From the NCBI RefSeq assembly GCF_010729105.1, contig NZ_AP022573.1, positions 4,526,001 to 4,590,000 on the forward strand: 64,000 bases of DNA. Direction: 5' to 3'. Under the pieces are notes generated by a model. The model saw nothing but the letters and a program-made list of their open reading frames with translations, had not been told where the DNA came from and did no database searches. Both the position numbers and the translations under genes were made by a program. Source of the DNA: Mycobacterium saskatchewanense. GTDB taxonomy: Bacteria; Actinomycetota; Actinomycetes; Mycobacteriales; Mycobacteriaceae. Below are positions 26,638-35,304 of this stretch, one piece after another; positions within the stretch are counted from its first letter, which is position 1, and each line of letters opens with the position of its first letter.

Positions 26638-27756
26638 GTGACCGCCATCAACCAGGCCGATACCGACCTCAGACGAGAAGTTAGAGAATTCCTCGCACAC
26701 GAAATGGTTGCGGGACACCACCGAGCCCGGTGTGACAGCTGGATGGTTGGGCATTCGCCTGAGTTCAGTCGTGCTCTGGGTGAGCGGGGTTGGATCGGGA
26801 TGACCTTTCCGCCGGAATACGGGGGCGCGGGTCGCCGCAGTACCGACCGCTACGCGGTGATTGAGGAACTGTTGGCTGCGGGCGCCCCAGTGGCGGCGCA
26901 TTGGTTTGCCGACCGCCAAGTCGGCCCTGCATTGTTGCGTCACGGCACCGCCGAACAGAAGCGCGAATTCCTCCCGGGTATCTGCCGGGGCGAACTGTAC
27001 TTTGCGATTGGCATGTCCGAGCCCGACAGTGGGTCGGACTTGGCGGCCGTTCGCACCCGGGCCGTTTACCACAGCGGCCGCTGGCGCTTATCGGGTTCGA
27101 AGGTATGGACGAGCCACGCGCACATGGCGCACTATGCCTTGGTGCTTGCGCGCACCGACGCGACAAGCGCCGAGCACCGGCACGCGGGGCTCTCCCAGTT
27201 TCTGGTCGATCTCACTTTGCCGGGCGTGCAGGTGCGGCCAATCATCACCCTCGACGGCGGCCACCACTTCAACGAGGTCTTCTTCGATGAGGTTGAACTC
27301 ACCGACGATCGTCTGTTGGGTAAACGTGGCGAGGGGTGGAGCCAGGTGATGCAAGAACTTGCGCTGGAACGTAGTGGCCCCGAACGCTTTATGTCCACGA
27401 TGCCATTGCTGCGCAGCTTGCTGCGGCGCTCGACTCCCCACCATCCGAGCCTAGGGGCTCTGCTTGCGGAGCTGGCGAGCATCCGCGCGCTGTCGATGAC
27501 CGTCGCGGAAGCGCTGGGGCGCGGCGAACTTCCTTCGGTGGATAGTGCGATCGTCAAGGACCTGGGCACCCTTTTCGAGCGCAAAGTCATCGAGGTGGTG
27601 CGTGCATCCGCCTGCTCGATAGCGGAATTCGATGCAGACGATGAACTTCAACGTCTTCTCGCCGAGGCGATTGCGCACGCACCGGACCGAACGCTGCGCG
27701 GGGGAGCCAACGAAGTCCTGCGCGGCATCGTCGCCAAGACGCTGGTGGCGTCGTGA
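26638..27756 (+). CDS. Acyl-CoA dehydrogenase, alpha-type subunit (FadE)
   Basis: A 372-residue flavoprotein of the acyl-CoA dehydrogenase family. Recognisable blocks are MSEPDSGSDLAAVRTRA (FAD/substrate region), GSKVWTSHAHMAHYALVLAR, and the C-terminal RGGANEVLRGIVAK. The GTG at 26638 follows AGGAGG some 15 bases away plus GAGAG; it was preferred to an upstream TTG. Its stop overlaps the next acyl-CoA dehydrogenase gene. Such adjacent unlike pairs in actinobacteria form alpha2-beta2 heterotetramers that oxidise CoA thioesters of bulky, often steroid-like, acids. Promoter and operator D lie directly upstream. Confidence 0.9.
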   Translation: MTAINQADTDLRREVREFLAHEMVAGHHRARCDSWMVGHSPEFSRALGERGWIGMTFPPEYGGAGRRSTDRYAVIEELLAAGAPVAAHWFADRQVGPALLRHGTAEQKREFLPGICRGELYFAIGMSEPDSGSDLAAVRTRAVYHSGRWRLSGSKVWTSHAHMAHYALVLARTDATSAEHRHAGLSQFLVDLTLPGVQVRPIITLDGGHHFNEVFFDEVELTDDRLLGKRGEGWSQVMQELALERSGPERFMSTMPLLRSLLRRSTPHHPSLGALLAELASIRALSMTVAEALGRGELPSVDSAIVKDLGTLFERKVIEVVRASACSIAEFDADDELQRLLAEAIAHAPDRTLRGGANEVLRGIVAKTLVAS

Positions 27757-28835
27757 GGGGAGAGATCGGTGCCGCCGTCAATGCCCTCCTGGCGGTCCAG
27801 CCACAGATGAGGGATGACGGCGGATGGTCCGAAGATGGCGGGAAAGCAACCACTTACGCGCTCGATGAGGCCGGATGGCTCGGTGTGGGACTCCCGCCAG
27901 AACTGGGCGGGGAGGGTGGCGATTTCCTAGACGCTGTAGCAGTCATAGAAGCCGTCTCCGCGCACGGATGGCCGTCCCCGGTGGCCGACGTGCTGCTGGT
28001 CACCAATGCGCTGCTGGGCCGCGCCGCGGCTCGGTCGCCAGCGATTGGTGGGCTGACCGTCGTGGTGCCGGTTCTGGCGACGACGAACGGCGCGGGGCTG
28101 ATCAGCGCGTCTGCCCGCTGGGTGCCCTGGGCGCCATGGGCCCGGCAGCTGCTGATGATTGCGGCCGACGGTCCGGGTCGGGCGACTCTGACAGTTGTTG
28201 AAGCGCGACACGCCGACATACGGGTTCACGAAAACTTGGCCGGGGCTCGTTGGGGTGCGGTATCGGTGTTCGATGCGCCCGGCCAATCGGTGGGCACGTT
28301 GGACGAGCCCGCTCAGCGGGTCGTGGAGATGGCCTATGCGATGGGTGCGCTTGCCCGCAGCGTTCAGCTGTCGTCGGCGTTGGGCAGGGTGCGTGATTTG
28401 GCGGTGCACCACGCCCGGCAGCGTTACCAGTTCGGTCGGCCGTTGGCCGCCTTCCAGGCCGTGCAGCAAAACCTTGCGGTGCTCGCCGGAAACGTCGCCG
28501 CGGCGCAGGCCGCTGTCCGACAGGCCGTGCCCGACGTCAGTGACCCGCTGTGCCTCATCTGTGAACCGAGGCTAGCCGTGGCCAAGGCTCGGACGTCGCT
28601 GGCCGCCGACGAGGCGGCCCGGCTTGCCCACCAAATCCACGGCGCGATTGGCACCACCCGAGAGCACGAGCTGCACCGGCACACGCTGGCGCTGCTGTCT
28701 TGGCGAGATGAGTTCGGCTCAGAATTCTATTGGTCACAGCGGCTCGCCGACGCCGCTTGTGGGGTCACCGATTTCTGGGAGTGGCTCTGCGGCGCAATGC
28801 GGCCAGCAATGGCGGAAGGACATAGTCATGCCTGA
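27753..28835 (+). CDS. Acyl-CoA dehydrogenase, beta-type subunit (FadE)
   Basis: A 360-residue acyl-CoA dehydrogenase-like protein. The C-terminal half has RYQFGRPLAAFQAVQQNLA and IHGAIGTTREHELHRH, typical of the second subunit in heteromeric FadE pairs. It starts with GTG at 27753, overlapping the stop of the first subunit. It probably supplies half of a composite FAD and substrate site. The crotonase gene begins inside its last codons, making this a four-gene operon that also includes the flavoreductase. Confidence 0.88.
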   Translation: MRGEIGAAVNALLAVQPQMRDDGGWSEDGGKATTYALDEAGWLGVGLPPELGGEGGDFLDAVAVIEAVSAHGWPSPVADVLLVTNALLGRAAARSPAIGGLTVVVPVLATTNGAGLISASARWVPWAPWARQLLMIAADGPGRATLTVVEARHADIRVHENLAGARWGAVSVFDAPGQSVGTLDEPAQRVVEMAYAMGALARSVQLSSALGRVRDLAVHHARQRYQFGRPLAAFQAVQQNLAVLAGNVAAAQAAVRQAVPDVSDPLCLICEPRLAVAKARTSLAADEAARLAHQIHGAIGTTREHELHRHTLALLSWRDEFGSEFYWSQRLADAACGVTDFWEWLCGAMRPAMAEGHSHA

Positions 28836-29607
28836 CCTGGTGACGGTGAGCAGACGCGGACCGGTGGCCCTGCTGACCCTCAACGACCCGGCGCAGCGCA
28901 ATGTCTTGTCGTCGCGGATGGTCGCCCAAATCGATCAGGCGCTGACCGAGTTGGAGGGGCAACCGTCGGTGACTGCTGTGGTCGTGACCGGCGCCGGACC
29001 GTCCTTTTGTGCCGGCGCCGAGCTCTCCACACTGGAACAGGCTGCCGACGGCGACTTCACGTTGGTCCGCCGGGTCTACACGGGCTTCACCCGGTTCATG
29101 TCAACCCCGCTGCTGACGATCGCGGCGATCAACGGCCCGGCCGTCGGTGCCGGACTCAACCTGGCGTTGGCATGCGATATCCGCATCGCTGCTGACTCGG
29201 CAAGATTCGTGCCGAGGTTCGCCGAATTGCGCATCTTTCCCGGCGGCGGACACACCTGGCTGCTATCACGCGCGATCGGACAACAAGCCGCCACGATGGC
29301 CTTGCTGTCGGGCAGGACATGGGACGGCAGGCAGGCCACTGAGGCCGGCCTGGCTGCACAGTGTGTACCCCGCGAGAGGGTCGTCGATGCGGCCTTAGCG
29401 CTCGCCGGGCACGTCGGTGAACTCGAGGCCGAATATGTCCGCAGGCTCGTCAGTGTGCTCCGCTCGGTTCCTCTGCTCTTAGACCACAACCAGGCCTTGG
29501 AGATTGAGGCCGAACATCAGCATTGGTCGATTCAGCAGCCCGCATTCCGACGTGGGTTGGCACGGCTGCAGCAAAACCTCCGCGCGAGAAACGAGGCGCG
29601 GGCATGA
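28828..29607 (+). CDS. Enoyl-CoA hydratase/isomerase (crotonase) family
   Basis: A 259-residue crotonase-fold protein. The oxyanion hole is formed by GPSFCAGAELSTL and NGPAVGAGLNLALACD. One catalytic Glu is kept in the FAELRIFPGGGHTWLL segment. The second Glu of classic hydratases seems replaced (AATMALLSG at the expected place), so isomerase, hydrolase or other crotonase chemistry is possible. The ATG at 28828 has a strong GGAAGGA site. It is cotranscribed with the FadE pair and probably acts on their product. Confidence 0.85.
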   Translation: MPDLVTVSRRGPVALLTLNDPAQRNVLSSRMVAQIDQALTELEGQPSVTAVVVTGAGPSFCAGAELSTLEQAADGDFTLVRRVYTGFTRFMSTPLLTIAAINGPAVGAGLNLALACDIRIAADSARFVPRFAELRIFPGGGHTWLLSRAIGQQAATMALLSGRTWDGRQATEAGLAAQCVPRERVVDAALALAGHVGELEAEYVRRLVSVLRSVPLLLDHNQALEIEAEHQHWSIQQPAFRRGLARLQQNLRARNEARA

Positions 29608-30554
29608 CCGCCGAAGTGGACATCGACGTGACGGTCGTGTCCCGCAGGGCAGCAGCGGACGGCGTCATTTCGCTGGTGCTGGCATCCCAGACGGAGCGCG
29701 AACTTCCGCCTTGGCGCCCCGGTGCCCATATCGACCTGATCGTCGCGCCCGGGACGGTGCGGCAGTACTCCCTGACCGGCAGTCCCGACAATAGGCGGGA
29801 ATGGGAGATCGCCGTGCAGCTTGAGGCTGGCGGTAGGGGCGGGTCGCGCGCGGTTTTCGATACCGTGTGGCCGGGGTCGACGGTGACGATCCACGGTCCG
29901 CGTAACCACTTCGAGCTGCAACCGGCAGATCGCTATCTCTTTATCGCGGGCGGGATCGGGATCACCCCAATCCGTGCCATGGCCCATTTTGCGTCGACGC
30001 GGGGAGTGGACTGGCGGCTGCTCTATGGCGGGCGAACGGCGGCCTCGATGGCGTATGCCGGCGAACTCGTCGACCGGTTTGGCATGCGCCAGGTGGTCCT
30101 GCGCCCGCAAGATACTTTCGGATTGCTCGATTTGGCGGGATTCCTGCAGCACGCTACCGGCGACACGTTGGTGTATTGCTGCGGGCCGGAGCCTTTGCTG
30201 GCGGCGGCGGAAAAGATCTGCGCTGATTTGGGGTTGCGTCTGCACGTGGAACGGTTCTCGCCAAAGCCGCTGCAGCAGGGAGAGGCTGACCAAGAATTCG
30301 ATGTCGAACTCACCCGCAGCGGCGTGACAGTCCACGTACCTGTGGGTGTTTCGATCCTCAGCGTCGCCGAGAGGGCCGGGGCACTGACCACCTCGTCCTG
30401 CGAGGAAGGCACCTGTGGTTCTTGTCAGACAACGGTATTGGACGGGACGCCCGTTCATCGTGATTCGGTTCTCAGCGCTCAGGAACGCGCCCAAGGTGAC
30501 ACCATGATGATCTGTGTGTCTCGCGCCCGCGGCAGACTGGTTCTGGATCTCTAA
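29604..30554 (+). CDS. Phthalate-dioxygenase-reductase-like FMN/2Fe-2S oxidoreductase
   Basis: A 316-residue reductase with three parts: a flavin-binding barrel (about 1-100, RQYSLTGSP), an NAD-binding domain (about 105-220, FIAGGIGITPIRAM and YCCGPEPLL) and a C-terminal plant-type 2Fe-2S domain (CEEGTCGSCQTTVLDG, with the fourth Cys in MMICVS). It passes electrons from NADH to an oxygenase. The ATG at 29604 overlaps the crotonase stop. No Rieske oxygenase is adjacent; the nearest acceptors are the P450 and the small ferredoxin just downstream on the opposite strand, and the Rieske system at 60-63 kb. The partner is therefore an inference. Confidence 0.9.
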   Translation: MTAEVDIDVTVVSRRAAADGVISLVLASQTERELPPWRPGAHIDLIVAPGTVRQYSLTGSPDNRREWEIAVQLEAGGRGGSRAVFDTVWPGSTVTIHGPRNHFELQPADRYLFIAGGIGITPIRAMAHFASTRGVDWRLLYGGRTAASMAYAGELVDRFGMRQVVLRPQDTFGLLDLAGFLQHATGDTLVYCCGPEPLLAAAEKICADLGLRLHVERFSPKPLQQGEADQEFDVELTRSGVTVHVPVGVSILSVAERAGALTTSSCEEGTCGSCQTTVLDGTPVHRDSVLSAQERAQGDTMMICVSRARGRLVLDL

Positions 30555-30563
30555 TCGAGATTC

Positions 30564-30770
30564 TCAGTCGGTGATGGTGATCGCGGCCATCGGGCACCGA
30601 TCCGCCGCCTCTTGCAGATCATTGTCCGTGAACGGACCGCTGGGCCGGAACTCCGATAACCCATCGTCGTTGAGCTGGAATGCATTCGGCGTTCGCTGCA
30701 CGCACTGGGCCGCTCCAGCGCAGAGGTCGTGATCGACTACCGCCCGCATCGGACGCAGCTGCTGACTCAC
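30564..30770 (-). CDS. P450-associated 3Fe-4S ferredoxin
   Basis: A 68-residue ferredoxin. The cluster ligands are in DLCAGAAQCVQ and RCPMAAI: the CxxAxxC ... CP pattern in which Ala replaces one Cys, typical of 3Fe-4S ferredoxins that serve bacterial P450s. The GTG at 30770 overlaps the P450 stop codon (GTGA), so both are made from one message. It probably transfers electrons to that P450. It converges with the flavoreductase gene nine bases away. Confidence 0.9.
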   Translation of the reverse strand: MSQQLRPMRAVVDHDLCAGAAQCVQRTPNAFQLNDDGLSEFRPSGPFTDNDLQEAADRCPMAAITITD

Positions 30771-32005
30771 CGGTCGTGCAGGCGCACATCAAGATTGCGC
30801 AGACTGCGTGACACCACAACCTTGTTGTATGTCAGCTCGGTGGTCAACACTTCGATAGGAGCGAACTCCGCAGCCAGATATGCGAACGCCTCCTGGGCCT
30901 CCATCCGCGCCAGGGGAGCGCCCAGGCAGGTATGAATACCCTGTCCGAAACCCAGGTGGCGATTGGGCCAGCGCAACGGGTCGAAGTGCTCCGGTTCGTG
31001 AAACGCCCTGGGGTCGTGATTGGCCGCATGTTGGACCAACAGCAACCGGTCGTAGCGCATGATGTGCTTGCCGCCAAGCTGTAAAGGCTCTTTGGCCCAA
31101 CGGGCCAGCGCACGAATCGGCCCGTCGAATCGCAGGACCTCTTCGACCGCGGTGCGCGCAGCCCGGTCATCGTCAGCCAGCCGATGCCAATGTTCGGGAA
31201 ACCCATTGAAGGCCACTATCCCATTGGCCAGCAGGTTCATGGTTGTCTCATGGCCGGCGAACACCATCAGCACGGCATTGGCAATAATCTCATCCTCGGT
31301 GAAACGATCACCGTCAAGCTGCGCGTGCACCATGGCCGAGATGAGGTCGTCAGCTGGGTTCTCGGCGCGTTGGCGCACGATCGGGCGAATGAGTTCAACG
31401 AGCGCAGTCATCGCCTGCTCGCCTGTCGCGAACCTGTCGGGGTTAGCAGCTTCGCTGAAGATCACCGCCCCCAGATCCTCTGACCACGATCGTAATTCGA
31501 GACGTCTCGAGGCCGGCACGCCGAGGTACTCCGCGATCACGATGATCGGTAAGGTAAAGGCGAACTCGGCAAAAAAGTTCACCCGGTCGCGTCCTCGTAA
31601 CGGTGCGGCCAGCTCGCGCACCAGCTCACGGATGCGGGGGCGCAGCACCTCAACACTCTTGGGTGTGAACGCGGTGTTGATCAAGGAACGCAAGTGTGTG
31701 TGATATGGACGGTCCTTGGTGAACATCCACTTGTTCATGAATTCGATCAATTGCGTGTACCGCGATGCCGACTCGACGATGTCTTTGGCGAACGGGCCGT
31801 CGAAGCGATCTGAGGACAGTTTGGCGTGGTCTCGGAAACCGGCGACCACGTCGTCGTAATTGGTGATGATCCACCCATTCCAACGGCCGTTCCAGTAGAC
31901 GGGGTCCTCGGCACGGAGCCGGTTGAAATAGGCAGTGGGATCGGTGATCGCCTCGTCGCTCAGTAGGTCGTCGAGCGGCGACATACGCGCGACTATCTCG
32001 GCCAT
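30767..32005 (-). CDS. Cytochrome P450
   Basis: A 412-residue bacterial class I P450. Motifs in order: the I-helix FAGHETTMN, the K-helix EEVLR, and the heme loop FGQGIHTCLGAPLAR with the cysteine ligand. The ATG at 32005 follows AGGAGAAG seven bases away; longer frames upstream were rejected because they run into the promoter region. The ferredoxin gene is coupled at its 3' end. It likely hydroxylates the hydrophobic growth substrate or an intermediate. Operator E lies 107 bp upstream of the start. The CYP family number cannot be given without a search. Confidence 0.92.
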   Translation of the reverse strand: MAEIVARMSPLDDLLSDEAITDPTAYFNRLRAEDPVYWNGRWNGWIITNYDDVVAGFRDHAKLSSDRFDGPFAKDIVESASRYTQLIEFMNKWMFTKDRPYHTHLRSLINTAFTPKSVEVLRPRIRELVRELAAPLRGRDRVNFFAEFAFTLPIIVIAEYLGVPASRRLELRSWSEDLGAVIFSEAANPDRFATGEQAMTALVELIRPIVRQRAENPADDLISAMVHAQLDGDRFTEDEIIANAVLMVFAGHETTMNLLANGIVAFNGFPEHWHRLADDDRAARTAVEEVLRFDGPIRALARWAKEPLQLGGKHIMRYDRLLLVQHAANHDPRAFHEPEHFDPLRWPNRHLGFGQGIHTCLGAPLARMEAQEAFAYLAAEFAPIEVLTTELTYNKVVVSRSLRNLDVRLHDR

Positions 32006-32111
32006 GCGTGCTTCTCCTAGAGTCTGTGTGAGCGAGAGGACACCGGCGGCGGCGTCGTGCGGGTGCCTCGAGCCGAGAACTACAACCATCTTCGTATTAA
32101 CGTTCCCAATT

Positions 32112-32129
32112 GTCAACGCTATCGTTGAT
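32112..32129. promoter_or_regulatory. Operator E, upstream of the P450 gene
   Basis: GTCAACGCTATCGTTGAT, with exact arms and spacing. It sits 107 bp before the P450 ATG. On the minus strand the arm gives TTGACA, but a good -10 box at 17 or 18 bp is not obvious (GAAGAT is the best). It is also 45 bp beyond the 3' end of the SDR gene, so it can only serve the P450. Confidence 0.7.
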
Positions 32130-32173
32130 AGTCGGACGAGTCCGAGCGGGGCCCGCCTCCCGTGGCGGACGGT

Positions 32174-32980
32174 TCAGCGCGGCGGCAGCCGCAACGCGCC
32201 GTCAAGTCTGATGGTTTCGCCGTTGAGATAGTGATGGTCGAGCACCAGCTCGACCATGCGAGCGCACTCGTCGGGATGGCCGAGCCTGCGCGGAAAGGGC
32301 ACCGAGGCCGCGATCGCCTCGCGAACTTCAGCCGGGAACGCCCCGAACATCGGGGTGTCGATCACACCTGGGGCAATCGCGCACACACGGATTTTGTGCT
32401 GGGCCAAATCCCGCGCGGCCGGCAGGGTCATTCCGGCGACGCCGGCCTTTGAGGCGGCGTACGCAACTTGGCCGATCTGGCCGTCGAACGCCGCGATCGA
32501 AGCGAAGTTGACAACTGTCCCACGTTCGCCGTCGCCGTCGGGCTCGTTTCGGCTCATCGCTGCCGCCGCATACAGCAAGACGTGCATTGTGCCAAGAAGA
32601 TTGACCGCGACGGTGCGGCCGAACAACTCAGGATCGTGCTCGTTGTCTCGACCGATCAGCCGCATCGACGGCGCTATCCCGGCGCAACTGACCGCCACCC
32701 GCAACGGCCGATCGTTACTGCGGCCGTGCTGGTCAGCCGCGCGAACGGCCTGTTTGACCTGGTACGCGTCGGTCACATCGGTTGGGCAGTAGTGGACTTC
32801 GCTGCGCGGCCCCGCGCGCTCGATACTGGGTCCAAGGTCGAGTACGAATACCGATGCGCCGCGGGCCACCAATCTGTCGACGACGGCCGCGCCGATACCT
32901 GAGGCGCCCCCCGTGACTAGGGCGGTGATCCGCGGACGGAGCTGGCTGTGGGCGGTGCGGACCTGTTTTGACGTTGACAC
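32174..32980 (-). CDS. SDR family oxidoreductase
   Basis: A 268-residue short-chain dehydrogenase. The NAD(P)-binding glycine motif is TGGASGIGAAV, the NNAG-type segment is SCAGIAPS, the catalytic Ser is in VVNFASIAAFDGQIG and the Tyr/Lys pair is YAASK. It resembles 3-hydroxyacyl-CoA or hydroxysteroid dehydrogenases in general shape, but the substrate is unknown. GTG 32980 was chosen because the longer frame begins inside operator F. It is divergent from the NTF2-FMO gene, and both are probably controlled by operator F. Confidence 0.87.
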   Translation of the reverse strand: MSTSKQVRTAHSQLRPRITALVTGGASGIGAAVVDRLVARGASVFVLDLGPSIERAGPRSEVHYCPTDVTDAYQVKQAVRAADQHGRSNDRPLRVAVSCAGIAPSMRLIGRDNEHDPELFGRTVAVNLLGTMHVLLYAAAAMSRNEPDGDGERGTVVNFASIAAFDGQIGQVAYAASKAGVAGMTLPAARDLAQHKIRVCAIAPGVIDTPMFGAFPAEVREAIAASVPFPRRLGHPDECARMVELVLDHHYLNGETIRLDGALRLPPR

Positions 32981-33011
32981 CCGATGATAGTGAACCCCGG
33001 GACGGCTGGGC

Positions 33012-33029
33012 GTCAACATTAGTGTTGAC
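33012..33029. promoter_or_regulatory. Operator F between the SDR and NTF2-FMO genes
   Basis: GTCAACATTAGTGTTGAC has one mismatched pair. To the right, -35 TTGACG (33025-33030), 17 bp and TTGAAT (33048-33053) face the monooxygenase gene. To the left, TTGACG on the minus strand faces the SDR gene, with a weaker -10. One bound dimer could therefore block both divergent promoters. Confidence 0.78.
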
Positions 33030-33097
33030 GCCAACTGATTCGTCACGTTGAATGATGGAGGCCGGCCTCGTTGGTGCCGGCCGGAAGGAGAGTCACG

Positions 33098-34963
33098 GTG
33101 ACGGTCTTGGACAACGCCGATGATGCAGACGTCGCAAAGATCTTCTCAATGTGGTTGTCGCGCTTCGGCACCGCGATGGAGCAGGGTTCGGTCGCCGAGA
33201 TCGTTGACATGTTCGCCGAGGAGAGCTACTGGAAGGACATCCTGTCGTTTTCCGGCGGATACCGTACCTTTGGCACCCGCGACGACATCGAACGCGCCCT
33301 CGGTGCCACCATCAGCGTCGCCAAGCCGGCCAAGATTCGGCATGCATTGAATCGCACGCGGCCGCGGTTGGTGCGCCGTTCGGCGAAGTCGGTGATCGAG
33401 GCCTACTTCGACTTCGACACCGCCGTCGGCAGCGGAACAGGTTTCGTGCGGTTGCTGCATGACGCCGCCGACGCCTTCAACCCGAGGGTGTGGATTTTGT
33501 TGACCACCCTGCAACAGCTCACCGGTTGCGAAGAGCACATTGGCGAGCACCGGCCCACCGGCCTGCAGTACTCCTACAACTTCGCCGGCGACAACTGGGC
33601 CGACCAACGGCGCAAAGCGTGGGAACAGGCCGGTGCCGACAATGACGTGTTGATCGTGGGTGCTGGGCAGGCCGGTTTGGCGCTGGCCGCTCGGCTGCAG
33701 CAACTCGACGTGAAGACGTTGCTGGTGGAGAAAAATTCGGCCGTGGGCGACAACTGGCGCAAGCGCTACCACTCGCTGACGCTACACAACGAGGTATGGG
33801 CCAACCATCTGCCGTACCTGCCCTTTCCGGAGACGTGGCCGGCATTCGTGCCGAAGGACAAGCTCGCCGGCTGGTTGCAGGCCTACGCCGAGTTCATGGA
33901 ACTCAACGTGTGGACCTCGACCGAATTCCTCGGCGCCGACTATGACAGGGGCGCCAAGAAGTGGTCGGCGCGGCTACGCCGGCCCGGCTCCGACGACCCA
34001 TACGTGGTCCAGGCCAGTCATCTGGTGCTGGCGTCGGGGGGCACCAGCGGAGTGCCCCATGTGCCCTCGTTGCCGGGCCTGGACGGCTTCGGCGGTGCCG
34101 TCATGCACTCAAGCGCGTTCCCCGGCGGCGCCGGCTACGCCGGCAAGCGTGCACTGGTCATCGGTACGGGCACCAGTGGCCACGATGTCGCTCAAGAGTT
34201 ACACGCCAACGGCGCCCAGGTCACACTCATGCAACGCAGCCCCACCTGCGTGGTCAGCCTGATCCCGGGCGGCACGATGGTTTACGCGGTGTACAGCGAG
34301 GGACCACCGGCCGACGATGTCGACCTGGTGACGGCCGCTATCCCATTCCCGGTGCTCCAAAACACCTATCAATGGCTCACGAAAAAGACCACCGAACTCG
34401 ATGGTGACCTACTCGAGGGACTGCGGCAGCGAGGTTTCCGGCTTGACGCCGGGCCGGACGATACCGGATTTCACATGCTGTTCCTGCGACGCGGTGGAGG
34501 TTACTACATCAACGTCGGGTGTTCAGACCTCATCGTCGACGGCAAAATCTCGCTGGTCCAGGCAGAGGACTTGAACACCTTCACCCCACACGGGATCATG
34601 ATGAGAGACGGTCAATCTCGGCCTTTCGACCTCGTGGTGCTGGCCACCGGCTATTGCGACCAGCAGGAAGGCATCCGCCGCACGCTCGGTGACCCTGTCG
34701 CCGACACGGTCGGCCCGGTATGGGGATTCGACGACAACTACATCATGCGCAACATGTGGCAACGCACCGCACAGGAGCACCTTTGGTTGATGGGAGGCTC
34801 GCTTCTCGACTGCAGGCTATATTCTCGGTTCTTGTCCTTGCTGATCAAGAGTGAACTCGCCGGCATCGCCCTTCCCGAAACTGATCTGGCCTCGACGAGA
34901 TATGACACCACTGGTGCCACGAGTATTCTCGGTGCGCCGGCTCCGGTGAAAGCCACGGTCTGA
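33098..34963 (+). CDS. NTF2-like/flavin monooxygenase fusion
   Basis: A 621-residue protein in two parts. Residues 1-150 have an NTF2/SnoaL-like pattern (VDMFAEESYWKDILSFSG). Residues 190-610 are a class B flavin monooxygenase: FAD loop VLIVGAGQAGLALAARLQQL, NADPH loop LVIGTGTSGHDVA, and LATGY. The Baeyer-Villiger fingerprint FxGxxxHxxxW is not evident (SSAFPGGAGYAG instead), so a hydroxylase-type reaction is as likely as ester formation. The GTG at 33098 has AAGGAG eight bases upstream. The N-terminal domain may shape the substrate pocket or oligomer. It is transcribed from operator F. Confidence 0.85.
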   Translation: MTVLDNADDADVAKIFSMWLSRFGTAMEQGSVAEIVDMFAEESYWKDILSFSGGYRTFGTRDDIERALGATISVAKPAKIRHALNRTRPRLVRRSAKSVIEAYFDFDTAVGSGTGFVRLLHDAADAFNPRVWILLTTLQQLTGCEEHIGEHRPTGLQYSYNFAGDNWADQRRKAWEQAGADNDVLIVGAGQAGLALAARLQQLDVKTLLVEKNSAVGDNWRKRYHSLTLHNEVWANHLPYLPFPETWPAFVPKDKLAGWLQAYAEFMELNVWTSTEFLGADYDRGAKKWSARLRRPGSDDPYVVQASHLVLASGGTSGVPHVPSLPGLDGFGGAVMHSSAFPGGAGYAGKRALVIGTGTSGHDVAQELHANGAQVTLMQRSPTCVVSLIPGGTMVYAVYSEGPPADDVDLVTAAIPFPVLQNTYQWLTKKTTELDGDLLEGLRQRGFRLDAGPDDTGFHMLFLRRGGGYYINVGCSDLIVDGKISLVQAEDLNTFTPHGIMMRDGQSRPFDLVVLATGYCDQQEGIRRTLGDPVADTVGPVWGFDDNYIMRNMWQRTAQEHLWLMGGSLLDCRLYSRFLSLLIKSELAGIALPETDLASTRYDTTGATSILGAPAPVKATV

Positions 34964-35304
34964 TGGGTACTGGCCGTTTATGCGTCATATTTTCGCGCGA
35001 AAAGTGCCGTGCCGCAACAGGAATGGGAGCAGACGGGTGCGTCGACGTAATGCGTCGAGGACAGGGTCGCCACGGCTTGCCCCACCGGACAGCTGTGCTC
35101 AAATGGCTTACGCCGGGGTATCTGCAGGGCGGCGAACTGGACGCCGCCGGCGGTGGGCGATCCGCGCTCGAGTCAGTTGGTCGGAGGCGCAGCGTGACCC
35201 GTTGTGGCCAGCGCTTGGTTGACCGGTTGCCAGGTTGCCCACATGAGCGGAATGCGTCGCCCTAGATGTCGACGCCATCCCCGTCAGCGGGGCAGGAGAC
35301 AGAC
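34964..35304. other. Intergenic region, nothing recognised
   Basis: 341 bp between the NTF2-FMO gene and the thiolase-fold cassette. No open frame has convincing codon bias. A single GTTGACC half-site occurs near 35218, but no full TCAAC-N6-GTTGA element was found, so the cassette downstream either reads through from the upstream gene or has another promoter. Confidence 0.5.

Noticed and set aside
35210..35225. A GTTGACC half-site upstream of the thiolase cassette
   Set aside because: Only one arm is present; there is no TCAAC six bases before it, so it was not counted with the twelve elements.
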